From: a virus
Reading direction: 5' to 3' (one strand)
IMG/VR virus record: IMGVR_UViG_3300037225_000351
Coordinates: 1-64,000 of that record
Length of the DNA stretch: 64,000 nt
The position numbers and the translations under genes were made by a program. This document shows, piece by piece, positions 23,267-30,991 of this stretch. The notes under the pieces are model-generated. The model ran no database searches, was not told the origin of the DNA, and saw only the letters and a list, made by a program, of their open reading frames with translations. Every line of letters starts with the position of its first letter. Positions within the stretch are counted from its first letter, which is position 1.

Positions 23267-25357
23267 TTAATAAACCAATTCATCCAAGTATTTCATCCAA
23301 AAAATCTTAGCCTTGGCAGATATCAAAGAACCAATCTTCTTCGGATCGATTTGATTTTTTATAATTGTATCTTTTTCCTCTTTCAAAATATCATTATATA
23401 GCCATCGTAAATATTCGCCTGTACTTTTTATGTCTAAAGGAATCTTCATCTCAATCATCTTATCAATTCCTTGTTTCATCCTATTTTCTGTTACTGCATA
23501 TTCAATAAACTCTTTTAATCCTGTAATCTCTTCAATATTAACAGAAGCCAATTTCTTTACTTTGGTACTACTATGCTTCTCGCCTTTCACCTTGAAGATA
23601 TATCTCTCTGATGGACCTAAGAGACATTCCCATACAATGCCTTCTCCCACCATTTTTTCTATTCCAAAATACTTTCCTACGGGGCATTCTGCTTCAACTT
23701 TCAATGTCATATCTACTAATTTATTCTGTGCTAATTCAGGACTATTGAAGTCTATCTCCATACTATAATGTTCGAACTGATAGATATTAAAGATTCTTTT
23801 ATCCTCCATCTTTAAATGAGAGAACTTTGAGAAATCATGATATATATCGTCAATCTTAATCCCAAACAATATCCACATTTTAGGAAGCTGAGATATTGCC
23901 ATACCCTTCTGTATCGATGAATTGTGAACTAAAATATTATTAGCAAAATAATTACTATTATCTTCTATTTGAATATCATATTTGAATTTTTTATATTCTT
24001 CTAATGGGATATACTTTTCTATATTTTCTATTTTTGCTTCAATTAAAGACTGATCATACTCATTTATATAATCATCCCACCATGATATTTTTTCGATTTT
24101 GTGAAAAATAGTTGGAAGTTTATAATTGAATTCTTTAAGAATATACGGAGATATTGTATAAAGAAAAGCGGAAGCTCCCTCAACTGTAAACCTTATTTCT
24201 GTTCCTAATTCTTTATCTTCATAAACTGTATAACAATAATACCCTTTTGAATTTAACCAAGATTCTATAAGTTTAACATTTTTTGTTCCAAACCCTTGGC
24301 AATGCAGTGAACATCTATCTTGTCTTCCTTCTTTATTATGGTGAATAATTGATCCATCATCCATATACCAAACCGCTAAAGCTAATGGACTTAATTTATT
24401 TAAATATGATATCGTAATGTGTTTTTTATTTTCTTTTTTATATAATTCTTTTCTTATATCTTTCATTTCTTCAAAAACTTTTATAGTAAATACTCTCATA
24501 TTACTGCCGTATCCGCTAATTCTTTTTTTTATCGATGTTATTATATTTTTAAAATTATCTTGAATAAAATCATTATAAAATTTTTGATTATCATCTGAAT
24601 GACTTATTCTAATTGATCCTGCATTATCTAAACACCCATCTCCTAATATTGTTCCCATTAAAAATTGTTTTACATTATAAGATAAAATTTTTCCTGGAAA
24701 TAAAAGTTTATCGTTAATTTTTAAATTATCTGCTTTTTTCTCTAATATTTTATTATTTTTTTTAATAAAAACACTATGTGTGGGTGTTACTATAAATCCA
24801 GTAAACCTTCCTCCTCTTTTTCTTCGTTGTACATTAATTTTTAACCATTCATTTGTTTTTCCATTTATATGGAAGTTTATTACTTTTTTGGGTTCTAATT
24901 TGTGTGTTGTTATATTATAAGATAAAATTTCAACCTTTAATTTTTTCCTAACAATTTTTCCAATTGGTAGTGTTGTTCCATTAGATAACAAAATAGGAGT
25001 ATTATACGGAAAACACCCGCAATATTCTCCATAGATCGCACAATAATCTTTAAATTCAATTCCTTCAAATAATTTCTTAACATCAATATTAGACATTGCA
25101 AGCATGAATCCATTGTTATCAGATCCCAATTCAAGAACTCTTTCACGACTTTGATATTCTATATGACCATCCTTATATAAAATTATTCCAGAATTCGTTC
25201 CATGTAATTTTATTGTTCCATTGAATGTAAGCTTGGGATAAGGCGAATCATGGCGATATATAGGTGCTTCTGTTTCATCCAGACCTTTATAGTCATGATG
25301 TACTTTTACCGATCTAATAGTATTACGAAATTGTCCTATATCAGTAAAAGTCTTCAT
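23267..25357 (-). CDS. RNA ligase 2 family protein (T4 Rnl2-like) with intein
   Basis: Start taken at ATG 25357 (AGGAG 6 nt upstream); the frame extends to 25423 but that part overlaps a promoter. The exteins total 331 residues, like T4 Rnl2 (334). Motif I is 'GTIKLHGTNSGIIL' (adenylated Lys), motif III 'YCAIYGEYCG', motif IV 'VGEGIVWECLL', motif V 'IFKVKGEKHSST'. It seals nicks in duplex RNA. An intein of 365 residues splits motif III from the next block (SSIQKGMAISQLP). Without splicing the enzyme would be dead. Confidence 0.9.
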   Translation of the reverse strand: MKTFTDIGQFRNTIRSVKVHHDYKGLDETEAPIYRHDSPYPKLTFNGTIKLHGTNSGIILYKDGHIEYQSRERVLELGSDNNGFMLAMSNIDVKKLFEGIEFKDYCAIYGEYCGCFPYNTPILLSNGTTLPIGKIVRKKLKVEILSYNITTHKLEPKKVINFHINGKTNEWLKINVQRRKRGGRFTGFIVTPTHSVFIKKNNKILEKKADNLKINDKLLFPGKILSYNVKQFLMGTILGDGCLDNAGSIRISHSDDNQKFYNDFIQDNFKNIITSIKKRISGYGSNMRVFTIKVFEEMKDIRKELYKKENKKHITISYLNKLSPLALAVWYMDDGSIIHHNKEGRQDRCSLHCQGFGTKNVKLIESWLNSKGYYCYTVYEDKELGTEIRFTVEGASAFLYTISPYILKEFNYKLPTIFHKIEKISWWDDYINEYDQSLIEAKIENIEKYIPLEEYKKFKYDIQIEDNSNYFANNILVHNSSIQKGMAISQLPKMWILFGIKIDDIYHDFSKFSHLKMEDKRIFNIYQFEHYSMEIDFNSPELAQNKLVDMTLKVEAECPVGKYFGIEKMVGEGIVWECLLGPSERYIFKVKGEKHSSTKVKKLASVNIEEITGLKEFIEYAVTENRMKQGIDKMIEMKIPLDIKSTGEYLRWLYNDILKEEKDTIIKNQIDPKKIGSLISAKAKIFWMKYLDELVY
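23921..25015 (-). mobile_element. LAGLIDADG intein in RNA ligase 2
   Basis: 365 residues from Cys ('CFPYNTPILLSNGTTLPIGK') to 'YFANNILVHN', followed by Ser +1. N-terminal splicing blocks include 'GFIVTPTHSVF' (block B, TxxH). Two LAGLIDADG helices, 'FLMGTILGDGC' and 'LALAVWYMDDG', make it an active-looking homing type. The C-terminal His-Asn plus Ser is canonical. It is inserted right after the conserved GEYCG of the ligase. Confidence 0.92.
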
Positions 25358-25372
25358 GTGCTCTCCTAATAC

Positions 25373-25401
25373 AATATAATATATGTGATTATTGAAGTCA
25401 A
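25373..25401 (-). promoter_or_regulatory. Sigma70 promoter TTGACT-17-TATATT
   Basis: Minus strand: -35 TTGACT at 25401-25396, 17-bp spacer, -10 TATATT at 25378-25373. The transcript would start about 10 nt before the RNA ligase 2 start codon, just upstream of or within its SD. The -35 overlaps the stop of the resolvase gene. Confidence 0.75.
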
Positions 25402-25916
25402 GATTTAATTTGCCTTCTGCCATATTCTGCTATGAGTAAGCTTTCGGCTCTACCATCTAACGCTCTTCCTCTTTTAGTCTCAAATTCACATTTAGGAAAT
25501 AACTCTTTAGCTTTTTGTACTGAAATTAATTTATCACTGCCAGCTCCGAAAACAACTTCCTTTTTCCATTTCTGAGGAGAGACCCAATTAATATCTACCT
25601 GAAAACAAGTCAAAAGCATCTCAATATTTCCAAGTCCTCTACCCATCGAAAACATAGAAGTGACCCCTTGAGCTGGCATGGCAGAAACCAATTCTACCCA
25701 GGCACTAACATTTTCTCTATCATCACAAATAGGATTATCTAAGATGTATTCCATTATATCTCGGAATGCTTCAATATCTATCATTGTTTTTATTTTTTTA
25801 TTTGATTTTTCTACTTTTATTGTAGGAATATCATAGACAGCATAAGGTCCATCTGTTTGTATAACTCCTATGCCTCCTTTCAACCCTGGGTCAAAGCCAA
25901 GAATTATTTTACTCAT
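25398..25916 (-). CDS. RuvC-like Holliday junction resolvase
   Basis: 172 residues from ATG 25916, which has a GGAG site; the frame to 25964 overlaps the preceding gene. 'IILGFDPGLKGGIGVIQ' carries the first RuvC Asp, 'AWVELVSAMPAQGVTSMFSM' the second acidic residue, and 'ALDGRAESLLIAEYG' the last Asp/Glu pair. Such enzymes cut branched DNA in phages lacking T4 endonuclease VII or alongside it. Sits between primase and RNA ligase genes. Confidence 0.8.
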   Translation of the reverse strand: MSKIILGFDPGLKGGIGVIQTDGPYAVYDIPTIKVEKSNKKIKTMIDIEAFRDIMEYILDNPICDDRENVSAWVELVSAMPAQGVTSMFSMGRGLGNIEMLLTCFQVDINWVSPQKWKKEVVFGAGSDKLISVQKAKELFPKCEFETKRGRALDGRAESLLIAEYGRRQIKS

Positions 25917-26046
25917 ATACTTTATCTCCAAATAATTTAAGAGCCAAATGTATATATTCTTCATCCTCTACGTACTTTGAATTAGAGACATCAAACCATT
26001 CTCTAATTAATAGGATTTCTTCCTCATTTAAAACTACGCTATTCAT
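25909..26046 (-). CDS. Small acidic hypothetical protein
   Basis: 45 residues, 'MNSVVLNEEEILLIREWFDV' and an acidic helix. Overlaps the primase stop and the resolvase start, so it is translationally linked to both. No family recognised. Confidence 0.45.
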   Translation of the reverse strand: MNSVVLNEEEILLIREWFDVSNSKYVEDEEYIHLALKLFGDKVYE

Positions 26047-27014
26047 ACAAATTCTCCTTTAAGATAAATGCTATTCGTAAAATATTTTTCAAGCTCTAAG
26101 AACGTCCACTTCTCTGATCTCTTTAATGACATGCATATACTATTAAGATCCCACTTTTCTTTTGGTTCTAATCCTATATCATCAGTAAATTTCTTCCAGC
26201 GAAATACATACTCTCCATGCTCTAATAATTGCACATTCTTCTTTTGAGCATCTGCATCAGAATCCAACAAATAATATCTCTTCTTAAACTCAAAGACCTT
26301 AGAATCAAACACCTTCCTCAAACCACTCACAGCTATGGAATTTTCTGCAAATAAAGAATCTATAACTCCCTCAAAGATTATTGCAGGACTTGTCTTATCT
26401 GCATTATAGTAATTATAGATCTTATTCCATTTATCACCAATCCGAGAATTATACTTAGGTTCCATGTCCTTATACAATCGTCTGGCCTGATAATTATAGA
26501 TCTTTCCCTCTGCATCTAAATAAGGAATAATTAATCGGTTCTTAAAAATTCCATCCGTAGCAACATACCATTTCTGCCAGATACTTGTAGGAATAAGTCT
26601 CTCAGTACTTAAATCAATTGCAGTCTTAAATAAATCAGAGTCTCCTTTTAGAATAGGTACAAAATATTGCAGGTCTTTCTTTTCATTGTAGATTCTTTGA
26701 GGAATATTAAGAGAAAGTGTTTGCGATTGGCTTTGTTTTTTGCAGCTTTGTGATAAATATTCCTTCCAGTACTCAGGGAAATATGTCTTTAGCCAGTGAG
26801 TAACTGTCATTGAAGCTTGGCAGTTCTGGCAGTAAAAAATCCACGGATTCCTATTCTTTAATATATATCCGCGTTTCTTAGATTTGCTTTTCTTAGAATC
26901 TCCGCATACATTACATCTAAAATTATATTTATCTCCTAAGATTCTATACTTTTCAAACTTTGCTGATAATACAGATCTGATCACATTATCCATTGCAAAG
27001 ATATTTATTTCCAT
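26043..27014 (-). CDS. 61: DNA primase (gp61, DnaG type)
   Basis: 323 residues (T4 gp61 is 342). Zinc-binding domain 'FRCNVCGDSKKSKSKKRGYI' and 'WIFYCQNCQASMTVTHWLK', then the toprim core: 'AIIFEGVIDSLFAENSIAVS' (catalytic Glu) and 'KRYYLLDSDADAQKKN' (DxD). It makes RNA primers for lagging-strand synthesis together with helicase gp41. Confidence 0.92.
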   Translation of the reverse strand: MEINIFAMDNVIRSVLSAKFEKYRILGDKYNFRCNVCGDSKKSKSKKRGYILKNRNPWIFYCQNCQASMTVTHWLKTYFPEYWKEYLSQSCKKQSQSQTLSLNIPQRIYNEKKDLQYFVPILKGDSDLFKTAIDLSTERLIPTSIWQKWYVATDGIFKNRLIIPYLDAEGKIYNYQARRLYKDMEPKYNSRIGDKWNKIYNYYNADKTSPAIIFEGVIDSLFAENSIAVSGLRKVFDSKVFEFKKRYYLLDSDADAQKKNVQLLEHGEYVFRWKKFTDDIGLEPKEKWDLNSICMSLKRSEKWTFLELEKYFTNSIYLKGEFV

Positions 27015-27015
27015 A

Positions 27016-27228
27016 TTACTTTTTATTTTTCTTTTTATGAAATTCTTTTATTCTTAGATTTTCTTCTTGAACTATTGCAGCTAATAAAGTTGATTGATCC
27101 ACCAAACAAGTATCCCAAACAAATACTCCTCCTCCAATTTCATCACTATAATATATTCTACCTCCTACTGTATTATCTTTCCAATAAAGAGCACATCCAT
27201 TTGGCAACATAATATAATTTTTAATCAT
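27016..27228 (-). CDS. Hypothetical protein
   Basis: 70 residues, beta-rich start ('YIMLPNGCALYWKDNTVGGR'), Lys-rich end. Starts as an ATGA overlap with the gene upstream and ends next to the primase start. No family recognised. Confidence 0.5.
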   Translation of the reverse strand: MIKNYIMLPNGCALYWKDNTVGGRIYYSDEIGGGVFVWDTCLVDQSTLLAAIVQEENLRIKEFHKKKNKK

Positions 27229-27482
27229 TTTAACGCTTTATATGCAATTTCAATATCTTCGCATGTAGCTATTTTTATTATAAGAGCATACATAGTTTCA
27301 CATTCTTTTTCTTTTTTGGCTTTTTCTTTTTTCTCTACAAGGTCATTCTTATATTTTGTTAACCAGTCCAAAAATAGGTCTTTTCTATACGTTTGAGGTA
27401 TTCTTGGAAAATCATTAGAAAGAGATTCTATTCTTCCAACAATTAGAGTATTCGTGTATTCTCCTTTGTAATTATAAAACAT
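27225..27482 (-). CDS. Hypothetical protein, start displaced near IscB
   Basis: 85 residues if the ATG at 27482 is used, but this ATG lies inside the 3' end of iscB and has no SD. A good AAAGGAG sits a few codons inside the frame with no ATG after it. The original 5' end may have been changed when the IscB unit arrived. The body is helical and Lys/Glu rich ('YKNDLVEKKEKAKKEKECET'). No family recognised. Confidence 0.5.
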   Translation of the reverse strand: MFYNYKGEYTNTLIVGRIESLSNDFPRIPQTYRKDLFLDWLTKYKNDLVEKKEKAKKEKECETMYALIIKIATCEDIEIAYKALK

Positions 27483-28677
27483 TTTTAAATATTGATTTTG
27501 TATGGTAAACTTTTTGGATTTTCTTAATTCCTATTTGCAATTTTTTAGATTTATCAAAATATCTTATTATGCTTCCAAAAGAAGTGCTCCCCCTGGAAAT
27601 ATATTTTTTATTTTTAATAGTTACTATATCCCCCGGTCGTATTAAATATCTTTTTCTTCTAATTAATGGTTTTGATCCTTTTCTATTACATTGTAAAACT
27701 CTGTTGTTTCTATGCTTTTGTTTTAAAGATATTGAATTGATTTTGGTTTGACTCTGTCCCTTAGCAATTACAAAAGCATCATTAAAATGAGTTTTCTCTA
27801 ATCTCAATATATTTCTATTAATAAATGTCTCAGTACCATAAACTAATCGAGCTTCAGGAAATACTTCTCGATATTTCCATCTAACTACTAACATAAAAGT
27901 AGCATCTTTATATTGTCTGTTTATCTTTAAAGAATCAAATAATTTCTTTTGATGTAGTTTATAGTGACATTTCTTATGTAGTAAAGCTAAATTCTTTTCT
28001 CTATCAGTTCCACCTTTAGACCTTGGTATGATATGATGTATATGTGAAGAATTACTTTTACTAAGTTTGTCGCCGCATAATTGGCATTTACTTTCTTCAC
28101 GAGATATCAAGAAAGACCTCATATTTTGATATTCGTACATTGATCCTTGTTGATATTGAATTCCTTTAATGTCAGGATTTTCAATCTTCTGAATATCAAA
28201 ATTTCCTACTTCAATAAACAAATTCTTTATAGGAAGAATTTCTTTGATTTTATTTATTAACTTTATATGAGTATCAAATTTTCTTTGTATTGAAGGCGTT
28301 AAAGATCCTTTTGGTTTTGTTCTATTATTAAATCTTGGTTTTCTATACCATAATTTTCTTCTTCTAAGTCTTCGATACATACTTCTTTCTTTTAATCTTT
28401 CCGAAGTACGCAAATCTAAATCTAATGTCCCACATAGTATTTCTTTCTTAGAATCAATCACTGAAAATCCTACGAACTTAGATCCTGAATCGATTCCTAA
28501 ATTCATTTTACTTACTGATTCTCCAGTAGCCTTTGTCAACTGAATAACGAAAAATGGATTTGTCTTTACTACTTTTGCTTCTCCCTTCTTTAAAAGTAAA
28601 CGAGCTTTTCTTGATGAACAGGGCATTATAGGCTTGCCCCGTTGATTAAGAACATAAGCTTTATCAGAGACTCTCAA
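27472..28677 (-). CDS. iscB: IscB RNA-guided nuclease (OMEGA system)
   Basis: 401 residues from TTG 28677, which follows GGGAGG by 7 nt. The frame is open to an ATG at 28845, but those 56 codons overlap the predicted omegaRNA. Domains: PLMP ('VLNQRGKPIMPCSSRKARLL'), RuvC-I ('NLGIDSGSKFVGFSVID'), Arg-rich bridge helix ('RSMYRRLRRRKLWYRKPRF'), RuvC-II ('NLFIEVGNFD'), HNH ('CQLCGDKLSKSNSSHIHHII' to KNLALL and KKCHYKLH), RuvC-III ('KTHFNDAFVIA') and a C-terminal TAM-binding-like region. All catalytic residues appear intact. No TnpA is present, so it is a lone, phage-borne copy. Confidence 0.92.
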   Translation of the reverse strand: MRVSDKAYVLNQRGKPIMPCSSRKARLLLKKGEAKVVKTNPFFVIQLTKATGESVSKMNLGIDSGSKFVGFSVIDSKKEILCGTLDLDLRTSERLKERSMYRRLRRRKLWYRKPRFNNRTKPKGSLTPSIQRKFDTHIKLINKIKEILPIKNLFIEVGNFDIQKIENPDIKGIQYQQGSMYEYQNMRSFLISREESKCQLCGDKLSKSNSSHIHHIIPRSKGGTDREKNLALLHKKCHYKLHQKKLFDSLKINRQYKDATFMLVVRWKYREVFPEARLVYGTETFINRNILRLEKTHFNDAFVIAKGQSQTKINSISLKQKHRNNRVLQCNRKGSKPLIRRKRYLIRPGDIVTIKNKKYISRGSTSFGSIIRYFDKSKKLQIGIKKIQKVYHTKSIFKNVL

Positions 28678-28922
28678 GCCCTGACCTCCCTTATGCTGGA
28701 GTAGATCCACATCGAGGTTGTTTAAAGCCAGTACTTTATTCTGTACACTGAGATTTTCATCTCTGTTTAATACAGAATTTTCAGAGCTACAGACTTGTGG
28801 AGCATCCGTAGGTGAGTTCTGGAACTTTACTTTAAACTTCTGCATATTAGTTATTACCTTTTACGCCCTCTAATCAACTCTTACGTTGTACTTCACAGTA
28901 CAAACTCATAGTTACCTATGAG
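28678..28922 (-). ncRNA. Probable omegaRNA (HEARO-like) of IscB
   Basis: Begins 2 nt after the gene 32 stop codon. Two perfect 7-bp hairpins with GNRA loops follow each other: CTCATAG-GTAA-CTATGAG (28922-28905) and TTGTACT-GTGA-AGTACAA (28903-28886). Further in are a GAGAT-GAAA-ATCTC hairpin (28763-28750) inside a long-range TCTGTA/TACAGA pair, and an ACCTC/GAGGT pair ending at the iscB SD. Position directly 5' of iscB and the density of tetraloop stems fit omegaRNA. Boundaries are estimated; the guide would lie further 5', in gene 32. Confidence 0.6.
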
Positions 28923-28924
28923 CA

Positions 28925-29809
28925 TTATGATTCATCTTTAATCTTGCTAAATATATCATCTGCATCTTCTGCGGAAGCAACCTCTAATGCATCAGGCGTA
29001 ACATCTTCATCAGCAGCATCTTCCGAAGGAGCTTGCTGTTGTGTGTTAGTTGCTCCATGAATTGTAGTAAACTTTGAAAACTTCTTTGCAATGTTATCAT
29101 AAGGCTCAAAGTTTGATTCTGCAATAAAAGGTTTCAACTTATAACACTTATTCATAATAGCTTCAATTGCTTCATCAGTAGCAGCAATAGGAGTCAATGA
29201 TTCTTCAAAGCTACAAGAAGAGTAATCATTTTGTGCTACTTTATCTGATTCAAGCTTAACTTTCTTAATACTAAGCTTAAAATTTGTACCTTTATAGTAA
29301 TCCCAATAATCTGCTTGTTTTGTAAGAGAGTCTGCTGGTGGGTTTGCTTTCTCCATCATTTTCTCATAGACTTTCTTTCCATAACGAAAGATAAAAACCT
29401 TTCCTTCGTTTTCAGGATGTACATGGTCTTTAAGAATGAGAACATTTGAATAATAATTAATCTTACGACAACGTTTCTGTTGGAGTTTCGTATATTCGTC
29501 CCAATGTTCTTTATTAGTTTCACAGACAGGACAAGGAAGACCAATCGATGTAGGGCAATTAACGTTCATCCATTTCTTATTTTCGGAAATGTTGTGATAG
29601 TAAACTGGTCCAACAAAGGGGAAATCTGCATCATTAAGCAATCCAGCAGCATCTCTTGATGGAGGAAGGAAGCGCATAAGTACATTAACTGTTCCTTGTT
29701 TGCTAAATTCCGGTGAGTAAATCCTTTCATCTTTCTTAAAACCGACATTTACTGGTGTTTCTGTCATTTTCTTCTTAGACTCTGACCAATCGAAATCAAA
29801 TTTTCGCAT
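28925..29809 (-). CDS. 32: Single-stranded DNA-binding protein (gp32)
   Basis: 294 residues (T4 gp32 is 301). The N-terminal basic segment, 'TVNVLMRFLPPS' of the OB fold, a zinc site 'CPTSIGLPCPVCETNKEH' (replacing T4 His-Cys-Cys-Cys spacing), aromatic 'DYWDYYKGTNFKLSIKKVKL', and an acidic tail ending 'EDADDIFSKIKDES'. It coats ssDNA and coordinates gp59, gp43 and UvsX. Promoter at 29881-29909 directly upstream. The IscB unit begins right after its stop. Confidence 0.92.
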   Translation of the reverse strand: MRKFDFDWSESKKKMTETPVNVGFKKDERIYSPEFSKQGTVNVLMRFLPPSRDAAGLLNDADFPFVGPVYYHNISENKKWMNVNCPTSIGLPCPVCETNKEHWDEYTKLQQKRCRKINYYSNVLILKDHVHPENEGKVFIFRYGKKVYEKMMEKANPPADSLTKQADYWDYYKGTNFKLSIKKVKLESDKVAQNDYSSCSFEESLTPIAATDEAIEAIMNKCYKLKPFIAESNFEPYDNIAKKFSKFTTIHGATNTQQQAPSEDAADEDVTPDALEVASAEDADDIFSKIKDES

Positions 29810-30356
29810 AAGAGACTCCTTGCAGGTAAGATATGAATTTTTTGAATAGGACGTGAAAGAAACTGTATTCTGTCTTAAATAGTATAACGTTTTTTTCTGC
29901 GATTGTCAAGACATTTTTATAATTTTTTAGAGCGTAGGCCATTGATATATGATTTGTCTTTAAGAGTTTATAAAGGATGCTCTCTCCATTGTCTCTTATC
30001 TCAAATAAATCATCTACGGGAACTCTATATTTTTGACATATTTTATTAACAATCTCTTCATCTTTAATTGCAAACCTTTCTGTTATCCTTCTTACTTTAA
30101 TGATATCTTTAACTTGAAATTGATAAATCCCTTTTTGTCCTTTAAGTAGCGCTGTTATGAATAGAAATTTTATGAATTGATCTGTTGTAAATTTGCTGCT
30201 ATTAATTTCCCTAGCTACATTCTTTGCTTTAGATAAAAATGCTTGTACTCCTTTGCGGCAATAAAAGTTTACTGGTTGTTCAAAAAACTTTACCTCTTGT
30301 CCATTAAGCATATCCAAGAAATTGTAAATGATTGCTATAATTTCAACTCTATCCAT
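29796..30356 (-). CDS. Candidate helicase loader (gp59-like)
   Basis: 186 residues directly upstream of gene 32, where T4 has gene 59 (217 aa). All-helical; 'IIAIIYNFLDMLNGQEVKFF' and 'GESILYKLLKTNHISMAYAL' recall matching T4 gp59 segments. gp59 loads gp41 helicase onto gp32-coated DNA. Its last 35 or so codons run through the gene 32 promoter and overlap the gene 32 start by 14 nt. The call rests on synteny plus weak pattern. Confidence 0.5.
   Translation of the reverse strand: MDRVEIIAIIYNFLDMLNGQEVKFFEQPVNFYCRKGVQAFLSKAKNVAREINSSKFTTDQFIKFLFITALLKGQKGIYQFQVKDIIKVRRITERFAIKDEEIVNKICQKYRVPVDDLFEIRDNGESILYKLLKTNHISMAYALKNYKNVLTIAEKNVILFKTEYSFFHVLFKKFISYLQGVSYAKI
29881..29909 (-). promoter_or_regulatory. 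Sigma70 promoter TTGACA-17-TATACT (gene 32)
   Basis: Minus strand: TTGACA at 29909-29904, 17-bp spacer, TATACT at 29886-29881. Lies within the 3' part of the gp59-like gene, about 75 nt before the gene 32 ATG. Confidence 0.85.
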
Positions 30357-30699
30357 TAAATAAATCCATCAAACTACATTCAGAAACTTTAATATGAAAT
30401 CTTTTCTTTGATTCTTCTTTTAGAATTGTCTTGCTCTTATTATCAAGCACTGTCATCACCTTTTTAAGATCGGCAACATTCTTATCTAAATACAGAAGCA
30501 TATCAAACATAGGAAATTTATTTACTTTATTTATGGTCTGTAAAATAGTATTGAATTCACATTTATCTATTGTTTGAAATTCTTCCTCATCAAAAAGAGT
30601 AGTAAGAATATCAACATTGTAACCTTTAGAGCCAAGAACTTTAAAGAATCTTTTCTGGCTTAAAGTGTCATAGATCATTTTTTCATTATTATAGATCAT
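30349..30699 (-). CDS. Candidate late transcription co-activator (gp33-like)
   Basis: 116 residues from ATG 30699 (AAGGA upstream); the frame to 30741 overlaps the previous gene further. T4 has gene 33 (112 aa) just before 59 and 32, the same order as here. The protein is helical and ends 'VSECSLMDLFNG', which looks like a clamp-binding C-terminus (T4 polymerase ends SLFDMFDF, gp33 ends LDFLL). gp33 bridges RNA polymerase to the clamp at late promoters. Sequence similarity beyond this is not evident. Confidence 0.4.
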   Translation of the reverse strand: MIYNNEKMIYDTLSQKRFFKVLGSKGYNVDILTTLFDEEEFQTIDKCEFNTILQTINKVNKFPMFDMLLYLDKNVADLKKVMTVLDNKSKTILKEESKKRFHIKVSECSLMDLFNG

Positions 30700-30988
30700 T
30701 TTCCTTCTGCTCCTCTTCTTTATAATCTTTTTGTAATTCATTCATAACATCATCCATATTAATTATTGGTTCTAACATGTCAGCAGCTTTATTTCTATTC
30801 TCTAAGTTCTCAACTCTATCTTCTAATGTTGGTTCTGTATTATATTTAACTTCTTCCCAATCTTCTAATAATTTCGCTGCATCCCGAACTAAAATAATAT
30901 GATATAACCAAAGAAAATGAGTTCTTAAAAACATCATCACTTTACCTTTAAATGTTTCGCGTCCACCAATCCAATTATCTGTATTCAT
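30689..30988 (-). CDS. Hypothetical protein
   Basis: 99 residues: N-terminal 'WIGGRETFKGKVMMFLRTHF' and aromatic helix, C-terminal acidic coiled coil. Starts 3 nt after gene 41 and overlaps the gp33-like gene by about 11 nt. No family recognised. Confidence 0.5.
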   Translation of the reverse strand: MNTDNWIGGRETFKGKVMMFLRTHFLWLYHIILVRDAAKLLEDWEEVKYNTEPTLEDRVENLENRNKAADMLEPIINMDDVMNELQKDYKEEEQKENDL

Positions 30989-30991
30989 ATT

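Noticed and set aside
24937-25146. 69-codon frame inside the RNA ligase 2 gene
   Set aside because: Alternative frame of the ligase with low-complexity Leu-rich sequence and no translation signals.
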